Shown here in pieces: positions 53,608 through 61,030 of a stretch of 64,000 nucleotides of DNA. The notes below the pieces were generated by a model that was given only the letters and a program-made list of their open reading frames with translations, was not told the DNA's origin and made no database searches. Source of the stretch: VAZQ01 sp963816745 (GTDB lineage Bacteria; Pseudomonadota; Alphaproteobacteria; Rhizobiales; Xanthobacteraceae); the NCBI GenBank assembly GCA_963816745.1, contig CAWFLQ010000007.1:62001-126000 (forward strand), written 5' to 3'. Within the stretch, counting starts at the first letter, position 1; each line of letters begins with the position of its first letter. The position numbers and the translations under genes are program-made.

Positions 53608-54256
53608 ATGTCCGTTCGATTTGCCGTTGCCGCCGGGCTGCTGGCGGCCTGCGTCGCCCCGTCGAATGCTCAGGTCATTACCCACCGGGATGTCGGCGTG
53701 CGCATGGGGCTCGCGGTCGCCGTCGGCGCGCTCGACCAATGCGAGGCCGACGGCAACAGCGTGTCGGTCGCCGTGGTCGATCGCGCCGGGCGGCTGCGCG
53801 TGTTCCTGCAGTCGGACAAGGCCAACCCGCACAACCTCGAGCTCGCCCGCCGCAAGGCCTATACGGCGCGGACCTTTGGCCGAACCAGTGTCCCGGTTCC
53901 GACGTTCGTATCCCTTTGCAGCACGCACTCATACGAACGTCGGAACCAAAGGGACACTGGCAACAATATGATTCCAGTGTGGCTTTGGATTTGACGTTCC
54001 TACGAAGGACTCGCGGCAAGCCTGGTAGGAACGTCAAATCCGCCACACTGGCGCGGAGTGGGCCAAGCGCACGGCCGAGATGCCCGAGCTCGCCGCCCAG
54101 CGCGAGCTCGCCGACGTCATCGCGTTGCGTGGCGGCGTCCCGATCAAGATCGGCAACGAGACCATCGGCGCGGTCGGCGTCAGCGGTTCGAGCTCGGAGG
54201 GCGACGAGAAATGCGCCATGGCGGGCATCGCCAAGGTGGCGGATCAATTGAGGTGA
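53608..54256 (+). pseudogene. Exported HbpS/GlcG-like protein, interrupted by a palindromic element
   Basis: About 161 residues before interruption. Signal peptide MSVRFAVAAGLLAACVAPSNA; the mature domain is of the GlcG/HbpS heme-degrading-like family (GLAVAVGALDQCEADGNSVSVAVVDRAGRLRVFLQ, NLELARRKAYTARTFGRT, then AEWAKRTAEMPELAAQRELADVIALRGGVPIKIGNETIGAVGVSGS). The 163-bp element 53887-54049 lies between codons for Thr93 and the next Gly. Deleting it exactly restores the frame (R-T-G-A-E-W). As it stands, reading continues into the element and stops at 53994. Confidence 0.88.
53887..54049. mobile_element. 163-bp bipartite palindromic element, copy B
   Basis: Palindrome 1 (53887-53958, 72 bp) has ends AGTGTCCC and GGGACACT and inner arms ttccgacgttcgtat/atacgaacgtcggaa. 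The spacer (53959-53975) is 17 bp: GGcaacaatatgattCC. Palindrome 2 (53976-54049, 74 bp) has ends AGTGTGGC and GCCACACT and inner arms ggatttgacgttcctac/gtaggaacgtcaaatcc. The flanks are AACC and GGCG, so the rebuilt target is CC|GG, with no duplication. The minus strand is open in one frame across the whole element. Confidence 0.88.
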
Positions 54257-54262
54257 ACACGC

Positions 54263-55780
54263 TCAGGCCGGCTTCTCCCAAGGCTTCGGCGCCCATTGGC
54301 CGCCGGCGCGCTGCCGGATGAGATAGAACGACTCGGCCGCCTCGCGGCGGACCGCCTCGACGTCGACGCTCAGGATCCTGCCGCCGAATTTGAGAATCCG
54401 GCCATCTACGATCACGGTGTCCACGTTCGCGGTGGTCGCGCTGTGCAGCACGGCGGAGTGCCCATCGTTGAACGGCATCATGTTGATGTCGGTCGCGCGC
54501 AACATGATCATGTCCGCCCGCTTGCCCGGCCTGAGCGAGCCGGTCTTGTCGGCGATGCCCATCGCCTTGGCGCCGTTGATCGTCCCCATCTCGAGGCACT
54601 GGGTTTGCGTCAGCCTGAGCTTGTCGACGGGGGTATTTGGTACCGGCGACGCAATGTGAAATGCCAGCCGCATCTGGTCGAACATCGAGGTCGGGTTGAG
54701 CGACGTCGCGTCGTGCGACAGGCAGATGTTCACGCCCACGCGGACCATTTCGAGAATCTGTTGGCGCAGTTCCAGGCCCACCTGGTTGCGCATGTCGTTG
54801 AAGAGCGAGAACGAGTTGGACGATCCCGTTTGCGCCATGACGTCGCGATCGCGCTGGTCGAACATCAACGAGTGCACGAAGATCATCGACTTGTCGCCGA
54901 AGCCCTCCGCGTGGAGCTTGGCCGGCGACATCACGCCCGGCCGCGACCCGGAATGCAGAATGATCGGCAGCCCGTTGTCCTTCGCGAAGCGGAATTCCTC
55001 CGGATAGACCGGCGGCGGCGGGGACCCCGCGGGCGACGGCGCGCGCAGCCCAAAGCCGAGATCGACGCGGCCGTCGGAGCCCGGCCCGAACCATTGGCGC
55101 TTGACGCGCAGGATGTCCTGGAAGTCCACCGTCTTGTCCGCAGGATACGGATCGGGCCCGCTATAGGCGTAGCGGCCGCGCAGCCCGCTTTCGACCATGG
55201 CGCGGATTTCCTCGTCGACATGGGCGGGCGACTGGGTGTTGTGCGCGTAGTTGATGACAGTCGTGATGCCGGCATTCAACGCGTCGGTCAGGAACAGCCG
55301 ATGCGCGCGATAATAATCGGCCGGGGTGTGGTGCTTGCCGAACGCCTCTTTGAGCGGGAAATAGTCCACGCCCGGGCGGCGCATGTTTTTGAGGAGCGCG
55401 TTCCAGACATGTGAATGGGTCTCGATGAAGCCCGGCATGACGATCATGCCCCGCGCGTCGACGATCTCGGCGCCTGGAGCTTCGACCGACGGCGAGATCG
55501 CCAGGATCGCCCCATCGCGAACATGTACGTCGCCGATCGGGATGTCGCCGAGGGAGGCCTCCATCGTGATCACGTAGCCGCCGCGCAGCACGAAGTTGCC
55601 GCCTCGCGGCGGTGCGGCGGTGCCTTGCGCGCGTGCGCTGATCGGAGCGGCGAAAAACGCCGCGGGACCGGCAACGCCGAGCGCCGCGCTGCCAAGCAGA
55701 AAGCCCCGGCGATCCGTTGCAATGGGGGATACGCAGCAGGGGCATCCGAAACGTCGTTGCGGCTTGTTTTTCCGAGTCAT
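54263..55780 (-). CDS. Tat-exported amidohydrolase (cytosine deaminase/atrazine hydrolase-like)
   Basis: 505-residue metal-dependent hydrolase. The N-terminus has a twin-arginine signal (ATDRRGFLLGSAALGVAGPAAFFAA). The metal site shows HSH (IETHSHVWN), His in IILHSGSR, His in MIFVHSLMFDQ and Asp in LSHDATSL. The C-terminal GIADKTGSLRPGKRADMIML and VIVDGRILKFGGRIL belong to the amidohydrolase subclass acting on cyclic amides or amino-heterocycles. GGGAGG lies 7 bases before the chosen start. Its neighbours are the interrupted HbpS gene and the phn transporter. Confidence 0.88.
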   Translation of the reverse strand: MTRKNKPQRRFGCPCCVSPIATDRRGFLLGSAALGVAGPAAFFAAPISARAQGTAAPPRGGNFVLRGGYVITMEASLGDIPIGDVHVRDGAILAISPSVEAPGAEIVDARGMIVMPGFIETHSHVWNALLKNMRRPGVDYFPLKEAFGKHHTPADYYRAHRLFLTDALNAGITTVINYAHNTQSPAHVDEEIRAMVESGLRGRYAYSGPDPYPADKTVDFQDILRVKRQWFGPGSDGRVDLGFGLRAPSPAGSPPPPVYPEEFRFAKDNGLPIILHSGSRPGVMSPAKLHAEGFGDKSMIFVHSLMFDQRDRDVMAQTGSSNSFSLFNDMRNQVGLELRQQILEMVRVGVNICLSHDATSLNPTSMFDQMRLAFHIASPVPNTPVDKLRLTQTQCLEMGTINGAKAMGIADKTGSLRPGKRADMIMLRATDINMMPFNDGHSAVLHSATTANVDTVIVDGRILKFGGRILSVDVEAVRREAAESFYLIRQRAGGQWAPKPWEKPA

Positions 55781-55889
55781 GGCCATGCCTCCCGGCTCAT
55801 CGATGATTGTCGATGGAATGATCATCATAGGGTGGGAGGCCGAACGCTGTCCAAGCGATTGCACCCGGGAGCCGTGCGCTGGGTGCGGG

Positions 55890-56711
55890 TCAGATGATCC
55901 TCGACCTGATCCACGCCGTCACGATCTCGGTCACGATCACGACCGCGAAGATCACGAACAGCACCAGGCCGACCTGGTCCCAGTAGAGGTTGGAGAGCGC
56001 GGTATCGAGCGCCATGCCGAGCCCGCCGCCGCCGACCAGGCCGAGCACGGCGGACTCGCGCACGTTGATGTCCCAGCGGAACATCGCGATCGACGAGGAA
56101 GGCGGGCTTCACCTGCGGCCAGTAGCCCTTGAGCAGGATGGCGAGCGGCGACGCGCCGGCGCGGTCAGCGCCTCGATCGGGCCGGGCTTCGCCTCCTCGA
56201 TCGCTTCGGAGAGGAACTTGCCGGTGAAGCCGATCGAATGCACGGCGATCGCCAGCGTGCCGGCGAGCGCGCCGGGGCCGAACACCGCGACGAAGAACAG
56301 CGCCCAGATCATCGCATGCACCGAGCGCGTCGCCACCAGGATGAAGCGGCCGATGGTGTTGAGGATCGACCGAGCGCGTGATGTTGCGCGCCACCATGAG
56401 CGCGACCAGGCTCGCGAGCGCCACCGCGAGAATGGTGCCGAGCGTCGCCGTGTGCAGCGTCTCGATCAGCGCCCGTGCACGACCTTCGGATACCAGGCCC
56501 AGTCGATCGGCCACATGCGCGCGAACAGATCGACGGTCTGCTGCGGCGCGTCGTAGAGGAATTCCGGAATGATCTCGATCGATGCGCAGCGACCAGACGA
56601 TGGCGATCAGGACCACGAGATAGAAGGCGGAGCGCATGACGCGCTCGGCCAGCGTGAAGCGCTGCCAGTGGCGCAGTAGGCGCCCGCGGAGCCGGTGGTG
56701 ACGACGCTCAT
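55890..56711 (-). CDS. phnE: Phosphonate-type ABC permease, second subunit (about six frame breaks)
   Basis: About 272-residue inner-membrane protein with six helices. It starts MSVVTTGSAG and continues HWQRFTLAERVMRSAFYLVVLIAIVWSL. Readable family segments are IETLHTATLGTILAVALASLVALMVARN, SVHAMIWALFFVAVFGPGALAGTLAIAVHSIGFTGKFLSEAIEE and the binding-protein-dependent transport motif INVRESAVLGLVGGGGLGMALDTALSN. Breaks near 56683, 56578, 56478, 56368, 56160 and 56097. Its ATG overlaps the stop of phnE1. Confidence 0.85.
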
Positions 56712-57513
56712 TGGAACAGCCTGCGCATCCAGCCCGACACGATCTCGCCGACCATGACGATGGCGATGATCGCGAGCACGATGGTGAGCACGAAGTCGTA
56801 GTCGAAGCGCTGGAACGCGGTGAACAGCGTCGCGCCGATGCCGCCGCCGCCGACCAGCCCGACCAGCGCCGAGTTGCGCAGGTTGGAATCGAGCTGATAG
56901 GCGGAAAACCCGATGAAGCGCGCCATCACCTGCGGCAGCACGCCCATGATCACGAGCGAGAGGAACGGCGCGCCGGTCGCGCGCACCGCCTCGACCTGCT
57001 TCATCGACATTTCCTCGACCGCCTCGGCGACGAGCTTGGAGAGGAAGCCGAGCGAGGCGACGATCAGCGCCAGCATGCCGGCGAGCGCGCCGAAGCCGAC
57101 CGCCTTGACGAACAGGATGGCGACGATGACCGGATGAAAGGTGCGGAACAGCGCGATCAGCGCCGCGCGCCGCCCAGGCCAGCGGAAGCGGCGCGAGATT
57201 GCGCGCGGCGGCGAGCCCGAGCGGCAGCGACAGGAACACGCCGACCACCGTGGCGATGATCGCGATCTGCAGGCTCTCGATCATGCCGCTGTAGAGCAGC
57301 TCCAGCTTGTCGGGCGCGAAATTCGGCGGAAACATCCGCGAGAGGAAGCGCGCGCCGTGGCCGAAGCCGGCGACGAAGCGCTCCCAGGTGATGTCGAGGA
57401 TCGTGCTGGCATAGACGACGTAGAGCGCCAGCACCGACGAGACCGATGCGCGCCGGCCAGTTCGGCGGGAAGGCGACGCGCCGGCGCGGCGAGGGCAGGG
57501 CGGCGTCGCTCAT
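56708..57513 (-). CDS. phnE: Phosphonate-type ABC permease, first subunit (two frame breaks)
   Basis: About 267-residue inner-membrane permease starting MSDAALPSPRRRVAFPPNWP. It has LYSGMIESLQIAIIATVVGVFLSLPLGLAAARN, FVKAVGFGALAGMLALIVASLGFLSKLVAEAVEEM and NLRNSALVGLVGGGGIGATLFTAFQRFDY, followed by a last helix. Breaks near 57445 and 57168 are repaired by dropping one base each. Start overlaps the phnC stop (ATGA), and its stop overlaps phnE2. Together the two PhnE subunits form the membrane channel of the importer. Confidence 0.88.
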
Positions 57514-58318
57514 TCGAGCCACTCCTCGCCGCCGTAGATCTGCGAGCAGATGCTGAGTCCTCCAGCGCCTGCGGCGGGCCGTCGAACACGATCTCGCCCT
57601 TCGACATGCCGACGATGCGGTCGGCGAAGCGGCGCGCCAGCTCCACATTGTGGATGTTGACGATCACCGGAATGTCGCGCTCGCCGGCGCGGCTGCGCGA
57701 TCAGCTCCATGATCTCGACCGAGGTCTTGGGATCGAGCGAGGAGGTCGGCTCGTCGGCGAGCACGAGATCGGGCTCCTGCATCAGCGCGCGCGCGATGCC
57801 GACGCGCTGGCGCTGGCCGCCGGAGAGCTGGTCGGCGCGCTGGGTGGCGAAATCGCCGAGCCCGACCGCGTCGAGCAGCTGGAAGGCGCGCTCGATGTCG
57901 GCGGCCGGAAACTTGCGCAGCCAGGCGCGCCACACCGGCACGTAGCCGAGCCGGCCGCACAGCACGTTCTCGATCACCGAGAGCCGCTCGACCAGATTGT
58001 ATTCCTGGAAGACCATGCCGATGCGGCGACGCGCGACGCGCAGCTCGCGGCCGTTGAGCCGGACGAGGTCCTGGCCGCGGAACAGGATTTCTCCGGCGGT
58101 CGGCTCGACCAGCCGGTTGATGCAGCGGATCAGCGTCGATTTGCCGGTGCCGGACGGCCCGATGATCGCGGTCATGCCGCGGCCTTCGACCGTCGAGCGA
58201 GACGTCCTGCAGCACCGGCTGGCCGGCGCGGTATTCCTTGCGCAGATTGCTTGATGACGAGCGAGCGGTCGACCGCGGCGCCGGCCGCTGCCGGCTTGGC
58301 CGGTGTCGATGCGTCCAT
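57510..58318 (-). CDS. phnC: Phosphonate-type ABC transporter ATP-binding protein (about four frame breaks)
   Basis: About 269-residue ATPase. It starts MDASTPAKPAAAGAAVDRSLVIKNLRKEYRAG. Walker A is IIGPSGTGKSTLIRC, followed by VFQEYNLVERLSVIENVLCGRLG (PhnC-specific), the signature LSGGQRQRVGIARAL and Walker B LVLADEPTSSLDP, then VIVNIHNVELARRFADRIVGM. Breaks near 58250, 58197, 57687 and 57557. It powers uptake of phosphonate, phosphite or phosphate ester by the two PhnE subunits. Confidence 0.9.
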
Positions 58319-58338
58319 GCCATGCGCCTTGGACGAAC

Positions 58339-59397
58339 TTACTGCTTCGGGCTGGCTGCTGCTGCTGTTGCTGCTTCTTCGCCCGCGCCTCGGCCTCGCG
58401 CTTGGCTTCCGCCTCGTAGGCCGCCTTGTTGTAGGGCGTGCCGGAGCCTTCCGCGATCTCGCGCACCACCTTCCAGGTGTCCTTGTAGGTGATCGGGAAG
58501 AAGCGATCGTTGCCGTTGAACTCCTTCTGCATCGCCGGCGGGAAGCGGAAGGCGAAGAAGCAGTCGCGTGATCTTCTTGGCGAGGTCGGGCTTGAGGTCG
58601 TGCGCATAGGCGAACGACGAGGTCGGGAACAGCGGGCTCGTGAAGATGATGCGGAAGTCGTCGCCCTTGAGCGTGCCGCGCGTGACCATCCGCTCGTAGA
58701 CGTCGGAGGCGACGCCGGCCATGTCGTAGTCGCCGGACAGCGACGCCGAGCGCGGACTTGTCGTGTCCGCCCGACATCAGCGGCTTGTAGTCCTCGTTCG
58801 GGCGTCAGTCCTTCGGGCGGATAGAGCACGAGCGGCGCAAGATGGCCGGAGTTCGACGACGGCGCGGTATGCGCGACGCGCTTGCCCTTGAGATCGGAGA
58901 GCTTCTGGTAGGGGCTGTCCTTCTTCACGATCGAGATGAGATGGTAGCCGTGCGGTCCTTTCTCCGTGCCCTTGGCGGCGAACGGAACGGCGCCCGCGAG
59001 ATTGACGGCGAAGCCGGTCGGCCCGGTCGAGAAGCCGGCGACGTGCAGGCGGCCCGAGCGCATCGCTTCGATCTCGGCCGAGTTCGACTGCACCGGGTAG
59101 TAGACGACGCGCTTGCCGGTGCACTGGGTGAGATAGTCGGTGAACGGCTTGAACACGTTCTGATAGACCGCCGGGTCCTCGACCGGCGTATAGGCGAAGA
59201 CGAGCGTCGCGGGGTCCTTCCATTTGCTTCGGATCGGTCGGCACATCGGCGACGAGATCGTTGTTGTCGTCGCAATAGAGCGTGTCGAGCTGTCCGCGGT
59301 TCTTGCATTCCTGGGCCGCGGCGATGGAACTATTCGCGCATATCCACGCAATCGCAGCGAAAGCTGTCCAGGCAAGCTGCCGGCGCACGTCGATCAT
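58339..59397 (-). CDS. phnD: Phosphonate-type substrate-binding protein (about five frame breaks)
   Basis: About 345-residue periplasmic receptor with leader MIDVRRQLAWTAFAAIAWICANSSIAAA. PhnD-like motifs: LVFAYTPVEDPAVYQNVFKPFTDYLTQCTGKRVVYYPVQSNSAEIEAMRSGRLHVAGFSTG and APSSNSGHLAPLVLYPPEGLTP. An unusual Ala/Glu/Gln-rich tail with a Gln run (KKQQQQQQ) follows. Breaks near 59222, 58800, 58750, 58568 and in the CAG run near 58375, where the true stop is uncertain. AGGAGG precedes the start. No C-P lyase genes are nearby, so the ligand may be phosphite or another ester. Confidence 0.88.
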
Positions 59398-59697
59398 TTT
59401 TGTCCTCCTGGGGGGGCGCGCGATCCGCGCTTCTGATTTTCCGACGATACGCGGCCCAAAGCGGCCCGGCAACGGGCCGGCGTCCGGACTTTGGGTGAAT
59501 GGGCCTGGAACTTCCGCATAATTCGAAATGGTACCACGGTCGGAACCGGATAGAGGGTTAACCCATTGTCGCAGCAGGGATCGTCGGGAACTAGGACAGC
59601 CTCGCTGCCCATTTCTCGCCGCATTGCAACAGCAGACGATTGGCCGCTCTGAAGCAGACGGCCAAACGGCGCCGTGCTGCAACGAAAGGAGAGCGTG

Positions 59698-60093
59698 GTG
59701 ACAATCAAGAAAAGTCGAATTGTGCTGTTCGTTGGTGCGATGTTCGCATTTCACTTTTCTCCAACTCATCTCACTCGTGCGTCCGCGGAGGGTCAGGCCG
59801 GCATTGCCTCGATCTACTCCACAGAAAGCGGATCGGGGACCGCAAGCGGTCAGAAATTGAATCCCGCAGCATTGACGGCAGCTCATCGTACGCTGCCGTT
59901 CGGCACGAAGGTGAAGGTGACAAACAAGAGCAATGGACGTTCGGTGGTCGTGACCATCAATGATCGTGGGCCCTTCATACGTGGCCGGATCATCGATCTC
60001 ACGCCGGCCGGCGGGCGTGCGCTCGGTTTTTCCGGGCTGACGCAAGTGACGCTCAACATCATGGGGCGCGACGGCGAGCCGAAGGACGGCTAG
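59698..60093 (+). CDS. RlpA-like double-psi beta-barrel protein
   Basis: 131-residue exported protein: leader VTIKKSRIVLFVGAMFAFHFS, then a single DPBB domain with GIASIYSTESGSGTASGQKLNPAALTAAHRTLPFGTKVKVTNKSNGRSVVVTINDRGPF and RIIDLTPAGGRALGFSGLTQVTLNIMG. The conserved Asp of NDRGPF and the AAHRTLPFGT motif are those of septal-ring lytic transglycosylase RlpA. The SPOR domain of full-length RlpA is absent. Start is GTG at 59698 behind AAAGGAGA. Probably a peptidoglycan-cleaving enzyme. Confidence 0.9.
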   Translation: MTIKKSRIVLFVGAMFAFHFSPTHLTRASAEGQAGIASIYSTESGSGTASGQKLNPAALTAAHRTLPFGTKVKVTNKSNGRSVVVTINDRGPFIRGRIIDLTPAGGRALGFSGLTQVTLNIMGRDGEPKDG

Positions 60094-60176
60094 CTCGTTC
60101 GCTTGGGGCGGGCCGGCCGGGACTTCCCGGCTCGATCGGCTGCAGTAAACCTGCCGGCCCGCTTCACCTCAATTCT

Positions 60177-60213
60177 CTGGAGCGCATCCCTGCTGAATCG
60201 GGATGCGCTCCAG
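60177..60213. repeat. Perfect 14-bp hairpin, dispersed type
   Basis: CTGGAGCGCATCCC pairs exactly with GGGATGCGCTCCAG around a 9-base loop. It follows the RlpA-like gene but has no T-run, so it is either a weak terminator or, more likely, one of the dispersed hairpins found between genes in this order. Confidence 0.65.
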
Positions 60214-60227
60214 ATTCGTTGATTGGC

Positions 60228-60300
60228 GCCTGTCCTTTTCGGAAAACCGGTTCCCATCCCGGATCAAGTCCGGGACAGGCATTTTCCGGAACATGCGCTA
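60228..60300. repeat. Dispersed repeat with CCGGTTTTCC-type arms
   Basis: gcctgtcc (60228) pairs with ggacaggc, and ttttcggaaaaccgg relates to the palindrome at 63133-63181, both being versions of the intergenic repeat with CCGGAAAA/GGTTTTCC words that is widespread in Bradyrhizobium-like genomes. Confidence 0.55.
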
Positions 60301-60308
60301 GCGCCGAG

Positions 60309-60668
60309 CTAACGCTCGAGCGCGTTCACGTCGATCGGCGTGCAATTGCGCCGGCCCGACAGAACGCAATCCTGCTTCTTGCGCATGTCGGCGATCTGGA
60401 TCACCAGCCAGGCGCCCGCGATTGCCAGCGCGACGGTGAAGACCAGCGCTGCAAGGTTGACGATCATCCGGTGACGATAATTGTCGTCGTGGTCCCCGCC
60501 TTCGTATTTCGCCAGGCCCTCGACCGGTGGGGGAGGCGCCTGCGACGCGCGCTGCCACCAGCGCCATCCGTGGTTGCCGCCGGCGCCGGGGCGCGGGCGG
60601 AACGGGACGACCCGGCGGTCGTCGTCGGTTACCTTGGAGCGGTCGGGTGTCACGCTTTGTGCCGCCAA
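60309..60668 (-). CDS. Small single-span membrane protein
   Basis: 119-residue protein: a basic, Pro/Trp-rich cytoplasmic N-terminus (DDDRRVVPFRPRPGAGGNHGWRWWQRAS), one hydrophobic helix (MIVNLAALVFTVALAIAGAWLVIQI) and a short tail with two Cys (QDCVLSGRRNC) ending NALER. Proteins of exactly this plan are found throughout the Nitrobacteraceae and neighbours; no function is known. Confidence 0.72.
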   Translation of the reverse strand: MAAQSVTPDRSKVTDDDRRVVPFRPRPGAGGNHGWRWWQRASQAPPPPVEGLAKYEGGDHDDNYRHRMIVNLAALVFTVALAIAGAWLVIQIADMRKKQDCVLSGRRNCTPIDVNALER

Positions 60669-61030
60669 ATCGCGCGGGGGAGGCCTCGTATCGGCGCATC
60701 GATGGCCGATTTCAAGCGAAACCCCGGAAATAACCTCGCGTTCCTGGTGTTCTTAACCTTGAACGAAAGTCGGATGGTAGCTAGGGGCAGAGTGGGCAAA
60801 AAAAAGCTTCGGGCAACTGAAAGTTTCTTGTTGAATTGTCGTCCGGCAGCTAAATTTATGGGAATTTTACGGCTGCGACGAAACGCGACCGGATAAAACG
60901 ACCAGTAAAACGACCAAGTAAAACGACCAAAAAAAAAGCCGCCAATGTGCGGTGGGGTGGGGCCCACTTGCCACCTCGGTTATCCGGCCTGATACGCCGG
61001 GGAGGGAGAGCACGTCTGAGCGTAGCGGCC
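60669..61030. other. Intergenic region with A-rich tandem units
   Basis: About 360 bases, AT-richer than the genes around. At 60894-60930 the unit taaaacgacca is repeated three times with 12- and 13-base spacing, followed by a run of nine A. It is presumably the promoter region for the VTT-ATP-grasp gene. No small gene or RNA is convincing. Confidence 0.45.

Noticed and set aside
53678..54247. A protein encoded across copy B on the minus strand (ADLTFLPGLPRVLRRNVKSK...)
   Set aside because: Open frames through perfect palindromes are expected when both arms lack stops. There is no ribosome site, and most of it is antisense to the HbpS/GlcG gene.
60894..60930. Three taaaacgacca units as an origin iteron array
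   Set aside because: Only three short units with unequal spacing (12 and 13 bases) and no rep gene nearby; more likely local slippage next to a poly-A run.
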